From Pseudoduganella flava (GTDB lineage: Bacteria; Pseudomonadota; Gammaproteobacteria; Burkholderiales; Burkholderiaceae_D): a stretch of 64,000 nt of DNA. Both the position numbers and the translations under genes were made by a program. The DNA is taken from the NCBI RefSeq assembly GCF_007830495.1, contig NZ_VLKW01000015.1:20105-84104 (forward strand). The letters are read 5' to 3'. Numbering within the stretch: position 1 is the first letter of the stretch; the number at the start of each line of letters is the position of its first letter. Below the pieces are notes generated by a model. It was not told the origin of the DNA, did not search any database, and worked only from the letters and a program-made list of their open reading frames with translations. Shown piece by piece: positions 8,035 to 17,310 of the stretch.

Positions 8035-10104
8035 TCACACCTTCAGGAACTCCTCCCGCCCCCCAAGCCACCGCTCCAGATGCGCCTCCACCACCGGCCG
8101 CCCGGCCGGATCGTGCAGCAGCGCATGCGCCACGTCGCGAGCCTGGTCGACGAGCCAGCCGTCCGTCTCCAGGTCCGCGAAGCGCAGCATCGCCTGGCCC
8201 GACTGGCGCGCACCCAGGAATTCGCCGGGGCCGCGGATTTCCAGGTCGCGCCGGGCGATCTCGAAGCCGTCCGTCGTTTCGCGCATCGTCATCAGGCGCT
8301 GCTTCGCGACGGGGCCCAGCGGGCTTTGATACATCAGCAGGCACACGCTGGCCGCCGAGCCGCGGCCCACGCGGCCGCGCAACTGGTGCAGCTGCGACAG
8401 GCCGAAGCGCTCGGCATGCTCGATCACCATCAGTGATGCATTGGGCACGTCCACGCCCACTTCGATGACGGTCGTCGCCACCAGCACGTGCACGTGGCCG
8501 GCCGCGAACGCGTCCATCACCTCCTGCTTCTCGGCCGGCTTCAGGCGGCCGTGCACGAGGCCCACGACGAGGTCGGGCAGCGCGGCGGCCAGTGTTTCGT
8601 AGGTTTCCGTCGCCGTCTGCAGCTGCAGCGCTTCCGATTCCTCGATCAGCGGGCAGACCCAGTACACCTGGCGGCCATCGAGCGCCGCGGCGTGCACGCG
8701 CTCGATCACTTCGTCGCGCCGGTTCTGGTCGATCACGCGCGTGACGATCGGCGTGCGGCCCGGCGGCAGCTCGTCGATGACGGACACTTCCAGGTCGGCG
8801 TAATACGTCATCGCCAAGGTGCGCGGGATCGGTGTGGCCGACATCATCAGCTGGTGCGGCACGAGCCCGTCCGCGCCCTTGTTGCGCAAGGTGAGGCGCT
8901 GCCCGACGCCGAAGCGGTGCTGCTCGTCGACGATGACGAGGCCCAGCTTCGAAAACTGCACCGTGTCCTGGATCAGCGCATGCGTGCCGATCACCAGCTT
9001 TGCCTCGCCCGATTCGGCCAGCGCGGCGGCGGCCGCCTTGTCCTTCTTTTTCAGGCTGCCCGTCAGCCACGCGACCTGCACGCCCAGCGGTTCCATCCAC
9101 GCGGCGATCTTCTTGAAGTGCTGCTCCGCGAGGATCTCGGTGGGCGCCATCAGCGCGGCCTGGTAGCCGCTGTCGATCGCCTGCGCGGCCGCCAGCGCGG
9201 CGACGACGGTCTTGCCGCTGCCCACGTCACCCTGCAGTAGGCGCTGCATCGGGTGCGCCTCGCGCAGGTCGGCGCGGATCTCGTCGAGCACGCGCTGCTG
9301 GGCCTTCGTCAGCTGGAACGGCAGCGCGGCCTGGAACGCGGCGGACAGTGCGCCCACCGCCCGCAGCGGCGCCGCGCCCTTTTGACGGCGCGCGGCCTGG
9401 GCCCGCTTCAGCGACAGCTGCTGCGCCAGCAGCTCGTCGAACTTCATCCGTACCCACGCGGGGTGCGAGCGCTCCGCCAGCGCGTGCTCGTCGATCTGCT
9501 GCGGTGGGTAGTGCAGCAGCTTCACGGCCGGCTCGAACGGATGCAGCTGCATCTGCTGCACGAGTGCTGGCGGCAGCGTATCGGTCCAGTCCACCCGCTT
9601 CATCGCGTCGGCGATCGCGCGGCGCAGCACGTGCTGCGACAGGCCTTCGCCGGAATGGTAGACGGGCGTCAGCGACGTGGGCAGCGGGGCGCCTTCGTTG
9701 ACGACCTTGTAGGCCGGGTGGACCATCTCGGCGCCGAAGAAGCCGTGCTTCAGCTCTCCGCGCGCGCGCACCCGCGTGCCTTCGGAAAGCTGCTTGACCT
9801 GGCTGCCGTAGAAGTTCATGAAACGCAGCATCAGTTCGCCCGTTTCGTCCGCGATGTACACGATCAGCTGCCGGCGCGGCTTGTACGCGATTTCGTTTTT
9901 CGTGACGACGCCTTCGACCTGCGACGTCTGGCCGCCGCGCAGGCAGGCCTCGCGGATCGCGATCACTTCGGTTTCGTCTTCGTAGCGCATCGGCAGGTGC
10001 AGCACCAGGTCCATGTCGGTGCGCAGGCCGAGTTTCGCCAGTTTGCTTTCCGTCGTCGCCGCTGCTTTTTTTACCGGGGCCTTGCTTTGCTTCGTTTCAG
10101 CCAT
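8035..10104 (-). CDS. recG: ATP-dependent DNA helicase RecG
   Basis: Branch-migrating helicase that remodels stalled replication forks and Holliday junctions. In order: an N-terminal wedge/OB domain, Walker A in LQGDVGSGKT, a DEQHRFG box (motif II), SATPIPRTLAM (motif III), and motif VI in QLRGRVGRG. At 689 residues it has the normal length. ATG 10104 (MAETKQSK) is chosen over a GTG two codons upstream. It is transcribed convergently to tetR and divergently from queA. Confidence 0.96.
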   Translation of the reverse strand: MAETKQSKAPVKKAAATTESKLAKLGLRTDMDLVLHLPMRYEDETEVIAIREACLRGGQTSQVEGVVTKNEIAYKPRRQLIVYIADETGELMLRFMNFYGSQVKQLSEGTRVRARGELKHGFFGAEMVHPAYKVVNEGAPLPTSLTPVYHSGEGLSQHVLRRAIADAMKRVDWTDTLPPALVQQMQLHPFEPAVKLLHYPPQQIDEHALAERSHPAWVRMKFDELLAQQLSLKRAQAARRQKGAAPLRAVGALSAAFQAALPFQLTKAQQRVLDEIRADLREAHPMQRLLQGDVGSGKTVVAALAAAQAIDSGYQAALMAPTEILAEQHFKKIAAWMEPLGVQVAWLTGSLKKKDKAAAAALAESGEAKLVIGTHALIQDTVQFSKLGLVIVDEQHRFGVGQRLTLRNKGADGLVPHQLMMSATPIPRTLAMTYYADLEVSVIDELPPGRTPIVTRVIDQNRRDEVIERVHAAALDGRQVYWVCPLIEESEALQLQTATETYETLAAALPDLVVGLVHGRLKPAEKQEVMDAFAAGHVHVLVATTVIEVGVDVPNASLMVIEHAERFGLSQLHQLRGRVGRGSAASVCLLMYQSPLGPVAKQRLMTMRETTDGFEIARRDLEIRGPGEFLGARQSGQAMLRFADLETDGWLVDQARDVAHALLHDPAGRPVVEAHLERWLGGREEFLKV

Positions 10105-10218
10105 TTTCACTAGGATTCTTGGGCAGTAGCGTAAAATAGAGGGTTGCCCAGCAGCTTGCCGAGCAGTTTGCCCAATTGTCTTACCCGCGGCGTTTGTTCG
10201 CGTTTACCGCATCCGTCT

Positions 10219-11244
10219 ATGTACTCGCTCTCCGACTTCGATTTTAACTTGCCGCCCGAGCGTATTGCTCAATTCCCTCTGCCGGACCGCAGTGCCTCGC
10301 GCCTGCTGCACGTGGATGAGACCCGCCTGGCGGACCGCAAGTTCACCGACATCGTCGACCTGCTGCAGCCGGGCGACCTCCTGGTGATGAACGACACGCG
10401 CGTGCTGAAGGCGCGCTTCTACGGCGTCAAGGACAGCGGCGGCAAGGTCGAGGTGCTGGTCGAGCGCGTGCTCGACACCCGTACCGTGCTGGCGCAGATG
10501 AAGGCGTCCAAGTCGCCCGGCCCGGGCGTGAAGATACGGCTGGCCGACGCGTTCGACGTCACCGTCGGCGAGCGCGCCGGCGAATTCTTCACGCTGCATT
10601 TCGATGCCGACGTGTTCGAGCTGATCGAGCGCCACGGCCGCCTGCCGCTGCCGCCCTACATCGAGCATGCGCCGGGCGAAGTGGACGAGAACCGCTACCA
10701 GACCGTGTTCGGCAAGGTGCCGGGCGCCGTGGCCGCGCCCACGGCCGGCCTGCACTTCGACGATGCGCTGCTGGAGAAGCTGCGCGACAAGGGCGTGCGC
10801 TTCGCGTACGTGACGTTGCACGTGGGCGCCGGCACGTTCCAGCCCGTGCGCACCGAGAACCTGGCCGAGCACAAGATGCATACAGAGTGGTACACGATGC
10901 CGCAGGAGACCGTCGATGCGGTGCGGGCGGCACGTGCCGCGGGCCGCGACGTCGTCGCCGTCGGCACCACGAGCCTGCGCGCGCTGGAATCGGCGTCGCA
11001 GTCGGGCGAGCTGGTGGCCGGCAGCGCCGACACGGCGCTGTTCATCACGCCGGGTTACCGCTTCAAGACGGTGACGCGGCTGATCACCAACTTTCACCTG
11101 CCGAAGTCCACGCTGCTGATGCTGGTCTCGGCATTTGCCGGCTACGACGAGATCCGCGCCGCCTACCAGCACGCGATCGATAACGAATACCGCTTCTTCA
11201 GCTATGGCGACGCCATGCTGCTGACCACCCGTAACCGGGCCTAA
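10219..11244 (+). CDS. queA: tRNA preQ1(34) S-adenosylmethionine ribosyltransferase-isomerase
   Basis: Transfers and isomerises the ribosyl group of SAM onto preQ1 at tRNA position 34, giving epoxyqueuosine. Family blocks seen: DFNLPPERIAQFPL at the N-terminus, MNDTRVLKARF, GAVAAPTAGLHF, TLHVGAGTFQPV and ITNFHLPKSTLLMLVSAFAG. The 341 residues are near the usual length. The ATG at 10219 matches the family N-terminus. tgt follows 12 bp later, so two queuosine steps are cotranscribed. Confidence 0.97.
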   Translation: MYSLSDFDFNLPPERIAQFPLPDRSASRLLHVDETRLADRKFTDIVDLLQPGDLLVMNDTRVLKARFYGVKDSGGKVEVLVERVLDTRTVLAQMKASKSPGPGVKIRLADAFDVTVGERAGEFFTLHFDADVFELIERHGRLPLPPYIEHAPGEVDENRYQTVFGKVPGAVAAPTAGLHFDDALLEKLRDKGVRFAYVTLHVGAGTFQPVRTENLAEHKMHTEWYTMPQETVDAVRAARAAGRDVVAVGTTSLRALESASQSGELVAGSADTALFITPGYRFKTVTRLITNFHLPKSTLLMLVSAFAGYDEIRAAYQHAIDNEYRFFSYGDAMLLTTRNRA

Positions 11245-11256
11245 TCGAGATAAACA

Positions 11257-12396
11257 ATGCTGGAATTTAAACTGATCAAGACCGACACCACCGGTCTGAC
11301 GAAGGCGCGCCGCGGCACGCTGACCCTGAACCATGGCGTGGTGCAGACGCCGATCTTCATGCCGGTGGGGACGTATGGCTCCGTGAAGGCGATGTCGCCG
11401 GTCGAGCTGAAGGAAATCGGCGCGCAGATCATCCTGGGGAACACGTTCCACCTGTGGCTGCGCCCGGGGAATGCCGTGATGGGCAAGTTCGGCGGCCTGC
11501 ACAAGTTCATGGGCTGGGACAAGCCGATCCTGACGGATTCCGGCGGCTTCCAGGTGTTCTCGCTGGGCGAGATGCGCAAGATCACGGAAGAGGGCGTGCA
11601 CTTCAACTCGCCGATCAATGGCGACAAGCTGTTCCTGTCGCCGGAGATCTCGATGCAGATCCAGCGCGTGCTGAACTCCGATATCGTCATGCAGTTCGAC
11701 GAATGCACGCCGTACGAGATCGACGGCCGTCCCGCCACAGTGGAGGAAGCGGCGAAATCGATGCGCATGTCGTTGCGCTGGGCCCAGCGCTCGATGGATG
11801 AATTCAAGCGCGGCGAGAACCCGAACGCGCTGTTCGGCATCGTCCAGGGGGGCATGTATGAGTCGCTGCGCGACGAATCGCTGGCCGGACTCGAAGAGAT
11901 CGACTTCCCGGGCCTGGCGATCGGCGGCCTGTCGGTGGGCGAGCCGAAGGAAGACATGATGCGCGTGCTCGAGCACGTGGGCCCGCGCCTGCCGGCCAAC
12001 AAGCCGCATTACCTGATGGGCGTGGGTACGCCGGAAGACCTGGTGGCCGGCGTGTCGAACGGTGTCGACATGTTCGACTGCGTGATGCCGACCCGGAATG
12101 CGCGCAATGGCTGGATCTTCACGCGCTTCGGCGACATCAAGATCAAGAACGCCCGCTACAAGGACGATCAGGAGCCGTACGACGCCACGTGCTCGTGCTA
12201 CGCCTGCCGCAATTTCAGCCGCGCGTACCTGCACCACCTGCACCGCGCCCAGGAAATCCTCGGCGCCCGGCTGAACACGATTCACAACCTGCACTACTAC
12301 CTGGACATCATGCAGCAGATGCGCGATGCGCTGGACGAGGACCGCTTCCCCGAGTGGGTAAAACAATTCCACACCGACCGGGCGCGCGGGGTTTGA
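11257..12396 (+). CDS. tgt: Queuine/preQ1 tRNA-guanine transglycosylase
   Basis: Exchanges guanine-34 for preQ1 in GUN-anticodon tRNAs, the step before QueA. Visible: the catalytic region LTDSGGFQVFSL, QFDECTPY, GGLSVGEPK, the nucleophile-bearing FDCVMPTRNAR, and the zinc site CSCYACRNFSRAYLHHL near the C-terminus (three Cys and one His). The 379 residues are standard. It lies in one operon with queA. A dispersed hairpin repeat and a new promoter separate it from yajC. Confidence 0.97.
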   Translation: MLEFKLIKTDTTGLTKARRGTLTLNHGVVQTPIFMPVGTYGSVKAMSPVELKEIGAQIILGNTFHLWLRPGNAVMGKFGGLHKFMGWDKPILTDSGGFQVFSLGEMRKITEEGVHFNSPINGDKLFLSPEISMQIQRVLNSDIVMQFDECTPYEIDGRPATVEEAAKSMRMSLRWAQRSMDEFKRGENPNALFGIVQGGMYESLRDESLAGLEEIDFPGLAIGGLSVGEPKEDMMRVLEHVGPRLPANKPHYLMGVGTPEDLVAGVSNGVDMFDCVMPTRNARNGWIFTRFGDIKIKNARYKDDQEPYDATCSCYACRNFSRAYLHHLHRAQEILGARLNTIHNLHYYLDIMQQMRDALDEDRFPEWVKQFHTDRARGV

Positions 12397-12447
12397 TCGA
12401 TAGGCTGCGGGCCATAGGCGCAAACCGCCAACCACAGAGCAAACCCT

Positions 12448-12474
12448 GGGGTCAGACCCGTCGGGTCTGACCCC
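12448..12474. repeat. GGGTCAGACCC-type hairpin repeat
   Basis: An inverted repeat with arms GGGGTCAGACCCG / CGGGTCTGACCCC and almost no loop. It is one of several related elements in the window. It may act as a weak terminator for queA-tgt, but no T-run follows. Confidence 0.7.
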
Positions 12475-12526
12475 GGCCTCTGCCGTTCGGGTTCATGACC
12501 TTGTAATTGTGTAACAAGTCCCGATC

Positions 12527-12552
12527 TTGACAGCTTTACCCGGTGCTAGAAT
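12527..12552 (+). promoter_or_regulatory. Candidate promoter of yajC-secD-secF
   Basis: A perfect TTGACA (12527-12532) is followed by TAGAAT (12547-12552). The 14-bp spacer is shorter than ideal, so the exact -10 is uncertain. It lies about 40 bp before the yajC start. Confidence 0.45.
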
Positions 12553-12589
12553 ACAGCGCTAAAATTTTTTAATCACATTGGAGTCACCC

Positions 12590-12922
12590 GTGTTCATTTC
12601 CAACGCATACGCTCAAACCGCCGGCGCCGCCGATCCTGGCCTGATGGGCAACCTTTCGACGTTCATCCCGCTGATCCTGATGTTCGTGGTCATGTACTTC
12701 CTGATGATCCGTCCCCAGCAGAAGCGTGCGAAGGAACAGAAGGCCATGATGGACGCGCTGACGAAGGGCGATGAAGTCGTGACCGTTGGCGGCGTGCTCG
12801 GCCGTGTCGTGAAGGTCACCGACGTGTACGTGACCCTGGAAGTGGCCAGCGGCACCGAAATCGTCGTGCAGAAGCCGTCGGTGACGACGCTGCTGCCGAA
12901 GGGCACGCTGAAGAGTCTGTAA
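12590..12922 (+). CDS. yajC: Preprotein translocase subunit YajC
   Basis: Small inner-membrane partner of SecDF in the Sec holotranslocon. It has 110 residues: a short N-terminus (MFISNAYAQTAG), one transmembrane helix (FIPLILMFVVMYFLMIRPQQ), then a basic cytoplasmic domain with KRAKEQKAMMDAL and GDEVVTVGGVLGRV. A GTG start at 12590 is chosen because GGAG sits at correct spacing. It is the first gene of yajC-secD-secF. Confidence 0.95.
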   Translation: MFISNAYAQTAGAADPGLMGNLSTFIPLILMFVVMYFLMIRPQQKRAKEQKAMMDALTKGDEVVTVGGVLGRVVKVTDVYVTLEVASGTEIVVQKPSVTTLLPKGTLKSL

Positions 12923-12990
12923 GACTTGCGGCAAGCGAGCGGGCGGCATGACCGCCCGCTTCTCGTATCGGTCCAACCACGCTGAAGAAC

Positions 12991-14850
12991 ATGAACCGCT
13001 ATCCCGTCTGGAAATACATCGTCATCGCCGTCGTCGTGCTGCTGGGGGCACTGTACACGGCGCCGAACTACTTCGGCGAATCGCCCGCGCTGCAGATCAC
13101 GAGCGACAAATCCACCATCAAGGTCGACAGCGGCACCGCTGCCCGCGTCGAGGAGCTGCTCAAGCAGCAGAACCTCCCCGCCACCGACGTCGTCCTGGAT
13201 ACGGCAACGAGCCATTCGGTGCGTGCCCGGTTTGCCGATACCGACACCCAGTTCAAGGCCAAGCTCGCGCTCGAGCGCGGCCTGAACACGGATCCGAACG
13301 ATCCGACCTTCGTCGTCACCAACAACCTCATGCCGAATACGCCGGTGTGGCTGCAGAAGCTGCGCGCCGCGCCGATGTACCTGGGCCTGGACTTGCGCGG
13401 CGGCGTGCACTTCCTGATGCAGGTCGATACGAAGGCGGCACTTGCCAAGCGCATGGCCGGCTTCCAGGCCGCGATCCGCAGCCAGCTGCGCGACAAGAAC
13501 GTGCGCCACGCCGGCATCGAACGCGTGGGCGACAGCATCGTCGTCAAGTTCCGCGACGACGCGACGCGTCAGGCCGCCCGCAAGGTGCTGGGCGAGTTCA
13601 ACGAACTGCAGCTGGCCGACGGCAGCAATGGCGCCGACCTGACGCTGACCGCGTCGATGAAGCCGGCCGCGCTGAAGGAAACGCTGGATAACGGCGTCAA
13701 GCAGAACATCGCCACGCTGGCCAAGCGCGTCAACGAGCTGGGTACGACGGAACCCGTGATCCAGCAACAGGGTCCGGACCGCATCATCGTGCAGCTGCCG
13801 GGCGTGCAGGACGTAGCCCGCGCCAAGTCGATCATCGGCCGTACCGCCACGCTGGAAGTGCGCCTGGTCGACCAGTCGGTCACGCGCGGTACCGAGTTGA
13901 GCGCGGCGATTCCATACAACTCCGAGCTCTTCACCGTCGGCAAGAACGTGCCGGTGGTGCTGTACAAGGATGTCGTGATCTCCGGCGACTACATCTCGTC
14001 GGCCACCGCGAGCTTCGACGAAAACCAGCAGCCGGCCGTGTCGATCGACCTGAATGGCGACGGCGGCCGCAAGATGCGCGAAGCGACCCGCGACAACGTC
14101 GGCAAGGGCATGGCGATCGTGCTGTTCGAGAAGGGCAAGCCGGAAGTGCTGTCGGTGGCGACGATCCAGAGTGAGCTGGGCAGCCGCTTCCGCATCACCG
14201 GCATGGGCTCCATCGAGAACTCCACCGAACTGGCGCTGCTGCTCAAGTCCGGTGCGCTGTACGCACCGATGACGATCATCGAGGAACGCCTGGTCGGCCC
14301 GCAGCTGGGTGCCGAGAACATCTCGAAGGGCTTCCACTCCACGCTGTACGGCTTCATCGCCATCGCGATCTTCATGATCGTCTACTACATGATGTTCGGC
14401 TTCTTCTCCGTCGTGGCGCTGGGCGTCAACCTGCTGCTGCTGGTGGCGATCCTGTCGAAGATGCAGATCACGCTGACGTTGCCCGGCATGGCCGCTATCG
14501 CGCTGGCGCTGGGCATGGCGATCGACGCCAACGTGCTGATCAACGAGCGTGTCCGCGAGGAGTTGCGCTCCGGCGCATCGCCGCAGGCGGCCATCGCGGC
14601 CGGCTTCGACCGCGCGTGGGCCACGATTCTCGACTCGAACGTGACGACGCTGATCGTCGGCCTGGCCTTGCTGGTGTTCGGCTCGGGCGCGATCCGCGGC
14701 TTCGCCGTCGTCCACTGCCTGGGCATCCTGACGTCGATGTTCTCCGCGGTCTTCGTGTCGCGTGGCGTCGTGAACCTGTGGTACGGGCGCAAGAAGAAAC
14801 TGCAAACGCTGTCGATCGGTACCGTATGGGTGCCGGGCCAGGCGAAGTAA
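12991..14850 (+). CDS. secD: Protein translocase subunit SecD
   Basis: Proton-driven membrane subunit that helps pull exported proteins across the inner membrane. It has 619 residues: one N-terminal helix, a large periplasmic P1 domain starting with the DLRGGVHFLMQVD block, and a C-terminal five-helix RND-like bundle with LPGMAAIALALGMAIDANV (the D-A-N motif for proton relay). It follows yajC by 68 bp and precedes secF. Confidence 0.97.
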   Translation: MNRYPVWKYIVIAVVVLLGALYTAPNYFGESPALQITSDKSTIKVDSGTAARVEELLKQQNLPATDVVLDTATSHSVRARFADTDTQFKAKLALERGLNTDPNDPTFVVTNNLMPNTPVWLQKLRAAPMYLGLDLRGGVHFLMQVDTKAALAKRMAGFQAAIRSQLRDKNVRHAGIERVGDSIVVKFRDDATRQAARKVLGEFNELQLADGSNGADLTLTASMKPAALKETLDNGVKQNIATLAKRVNELGTTEPVIQQQGPDRIIVQLPGVQDVARAKSIIGRTATLEVRLVDQSVTRGTELSAAIPYNSELFTVGKNVPVVLYKDVVISGDYISSATASFDENQQPAVSIDLNGDGGRKMREATRDNVGKGMAIVLFEKGKPEVLSVATIQSELGSRFRITGMGSIENSTELALLLKSGALYAPMTIIEERLVGPQLGAENISKGFHSTLYGFIAIAIFMIVYYMMFGFFSVVALGVNLLLLVAILSKMQITLTLPGMAAIALALGMAIDANVLINERVREELRSGASPQAAIAAGFDRAWATILDSNVTTLIVGLALLVFGSGAIRGFAVVHCLGILTSMFSAVFVSRGVVNLWYGRKKKLQTLSIGTVWVPGQAK

Positions 14851-14879
14851 GCCCCGCGGCTGCAACTTAAGAGGATTTC

Positions 14880-15902
14880 ATGGAATTTTTCCGCATTCAT
14901 AAAGACATCCCGTTCATGCGCCACGCGTTGGTCTTCAACGTGATCTCGGCGCTGACGTTCGTCGCGGCAGTGTTCTTCCTGTTCCACAAGGGCCTGCACC
15001 TGTCGATCGAGTTCAAGGGCGGCACCGTGCTGGAAGTGCAGTATCCGCACGCGGCCAACCTGGAAAAGATGCGCCAGTCGCTGTCCGCGGCCGGCTTCGA
15101 GCATCCGGAAGTCTCCGGCTTTGGCACCGCGGCCGACGTGATGATCCGCCTGCCGATCACGCCGGGCAAGACGTCCGACGCCACGTCGGCGCAGGCGTTC
15201 GAAGCGCTGTGCCGTTCCGAAGGCGGCGCGTCGAAGCACTTCGAAGACGTGACGCCGCAAGGCGAGCGCCATGCGCGCACGGCTTGCGTGGACAACGCCG
15301 GCAAGGAACTCGTGTCGCTGCAGCGCGTGGAATTCGTCGGCCCGCAGGTCGGCGAGGAACTGGCGCAGAACGGCCTGAACGCGCTGATCATGGTCGTCGT
15401 CGGCGTGATGATCTACCTGGCGATCCGCTTCGAATGGAAGTTCGCGCTGGCCGCCATCATCGCCAACCTGCACGACGTGGTGATCATCCTGGGCTTCTTC
15501 GCGTTCTTCCAGTGGGAGTTCTCGCTGACGGTGCTTGCCGGCGTGCTGGCCGTGCTGGGTTACTCCGTCAACGAATCGGTCGTCATCTTCGACCGGATCC
15601 GCGAGAACTTCCGCAAGCAGCGCAAGATGAGCGTGCATGAGGTGATCGACAACGCGATCACCAGCACGATCTCGCGCACGATCATCACGCACGGCTGCAC
15701 GCAGATGATGGTGCTGTCGATGCTGTTCCTGGGCGGCCCCACGCTGCACTACTTCGCGATGGCGCTGACGATCGGCATCTGCTTCGGTATCTACTCGTCC
15801 GTGTTCGTGGCCGCCGCGGTCGCGATGTGGCTGGGCGTGAAGCGCGAAGACCTGATCAAGCCCGTCAAGGAAAAAGACGAAACCGACGGCGCCGTGGTAT
15901 AA
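14880..15902 (+). CDS. secF: Protein translocase subunit SecF
   Basis: Partner of SecD. It has 340 residues. The N-terminal helix is followed by the periplasmic motif LSIEFKGGTVLE, then five C-terminal helices with VLGYSVNESVVIFDRIREN and SRTIITHGCTQ, which are SecF hallmarks. A segment of about 50 residues (roughly 95-145), which includes two cysteines, enlarges the periplasmic domain compared with E. coli. It ends the Sec operon and a strong terminator follows. Confidence 0.97.
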   Translation: MEFFRIHKDIPFMRHALVFNVISALTFVAAVFFLFHKGLHLSIEFKGGTVLEVQYPHAANLEKMRQSLSAAGFEHPEVSGFGTAADVMIRLPITPGKTSDATSAQAFEALCRSEGGASKHFEDVTPQGERHARTACVDNAGKELVSLQRVEFVGPQVGEELAQNGLNALIMVVVGVMIYLAIRFEWKFALAAIIANLHDVVIILGFFAFFQWEFSLTVLAGVLAVLGYSVNESVVIFDRIRENFRKQRKMSVHEVIDNAITSTISRTIITHGCTQMMVLSMLFLGGPTLHYFAMALTIGICFGIYSSVFVAAAVAMWLGVKREDLIKPVKEKDETDGAVV

Positions 15903-15972
15903 AGAGTGCGTCGATTGCATGTTGCAATCTTCCTGCGCCGGGCAGGAGGACTTCAGCGTGCCGGTATGAAGA

Positions 15973-16004
15973 AATCCCCCTGCGCGAGCAGGGGGATTTT
16001 TTTT
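15973..16004 (+). terminator. Intrinsic terminator of yajC-secD-secF
   Basis: The stem AATCCCCCTG / CAGGGGGATT is followed by an unbroken run of T. It lies 70 bp after the secF stop. Confidence 0.9.
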
Positions 16005-16093
16005 ACGTCGCCGCGGGTGAAGATTGGAGAGAATTCAGGCGGATCGTCGCTATTAGAATGAATTCCTCTCCCATAACCTGCAAAGGTCACCCG

Positions 16094-17179
16094 ATGAAAA
16101 AGATGTTGGCGTTGGCGACAAGCGTTACTCTGGCCGGGATGTTTGCCGCGGCAAATCCCGCGTCTGCCGCGGTGTTTGTCGTCGCACACCCGGACGACGA
16201 TATCCTGATGATGGGAGCGAATCTCCTCACCGATATCAAGGGGAACTACAAGACCGTCATCATTGTCGTCACTGCCGGCGATGCCGCCAATGGTGCCGCG
16301 CCGATGGCGCCCGGTTACACGGCGGACATCGCGACATCGTTCAATACCGGCACGACGCCGTATTATCGGGCGAGGCTCAATGCCAGGCTGAACGCGCTGG
16401 CCACGTGGATTCCCGCTTCGTACCCCCGGCCGTGGCAGATCACCACGGAAGCGTTCGGCCCGTACTTCGGTGGCGTACCGACGTATGTCGAGAAGGCCAC
16501 GCTGGGCAATGTGATCGAATATCACATCAATCTGCCCGACCAGTTCGAAGGCAACCAGTACACGACGATCGAAAACCTGAACAACACTTCGGGCGCGACG
16601 GGGGATTACTATGCCTACGACGTGACGGGTAAAAACGTCTACAACATCCACAGCTTGCGCGAGATCGTCCGCCAGATCATCAAGCGCAATTTCCCCAGCG
16701 AGCCCAATCTGGTCATCAATTACCAGGAGCCGGCATGGCGCAATGCGTCCTACCAGCCGGTGCCCAGGATGGACCCGAGCGCGACCGATCATATCGATCA
16801 CACGGCGGTCGGCAAGATGGTGAAGGACGCGATCGCCGGCGTGCCCGCTTACTACTGCATGACGGAAGCGATTTATTACGGGTATGTCCAGGCCGCCAAC
16901 CTGCCGTCGCCGAATTTCCCGAATGCGATCAACGACCAGCGTCTCGGCTACGAGGCGCTGCACCAGACGCTTTCCACGCAAGGAAACATCATTCCGTTCC
17001 ACCCGGGCGATGCGGTCAGCGGCGGCACCTGGGGCACCACGCAGGTGTATTCGCCGACAATCACCGGCCAGCAGCGCCAGCGCGGCGCGATGGATGCGTT
17101 TCACACGAGCTTTTACGGGAAACAGATCTGGTACGGCATTCCGTCGACCGGGCCTTGCAATCTCGGCGTGAACGGCTGA
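16094..17179 (+). CDS. Exported PIG-L family deacetylase
   Basis: Zinc-dependent LmbE/PIG-L N-acyl deacetylase, here secreted. A signal peptide of about 26 residues ends at ASA. The metal motif VVAHPDDDILMMG follows directly, and the downstream His pair is in TDHIDHTAVGKM (about residue 235). In known members these remove acetyl groups from GlcNAc-type substrates. The 361 residues are longer than the cytosolic mshB/LmbE types and the C-terminal third is unassigned. It is a single-gene unit: own leader, terminators on both sides. Confidence 0.87.
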   Translation: MKKMLALATSVTLAGMFAAANPASAAVFVVAHPDDDILMMGANLLTDIKGNYKTVIIVVTAGDAANGAAPMAPGYTADIATSFNTGTTPYYRARLNARLNALATWIPASYPRPWQITTEAFGPYFGGVPTYVEKATLGNVIEYHINLPDQFEGNQYTTIENLNNTSGATGDYYAYDVTGKNVYNIHSLREIVRQIIKRNFPSEPNLVINYQEPAWRNASYQPVPRMDPSATDHIDHTAVGKMVKDAIAGVPAYYCMTEAIYYGYVQAANLPSPNFPNAINDQRLGYEALHQTLSTQGNIIPFHPGDAVSGGTWGTTQVYSPTITGQQRQRGAMDAFHTSFYGKQIWYGIPSTGPCNLGVNG

Positions 17180-17195
17180 AGTCCGATCGACAGGA

Positions 17196-17236
17196 AAACA
17201 TCCCCCGGTGTCACAGCCGGGGGATGTTTTTATTGC
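17196..17236 (+). terminator. Intrinsic terminator of PIG-L gene
   Basis: The stem AACATCCCCCGG / CCGGGGGATGTT runs into TTTTATT, about 20 bp after the stop codon. Confidence 0.88.
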
Positions 17237-17310
17237 GCCGCCTGTCATCGGCACGTCATCGAACATGGGTACGCTTTGCTGACTTTTGTTTAACAATTCA
17301 GCCGACCCTC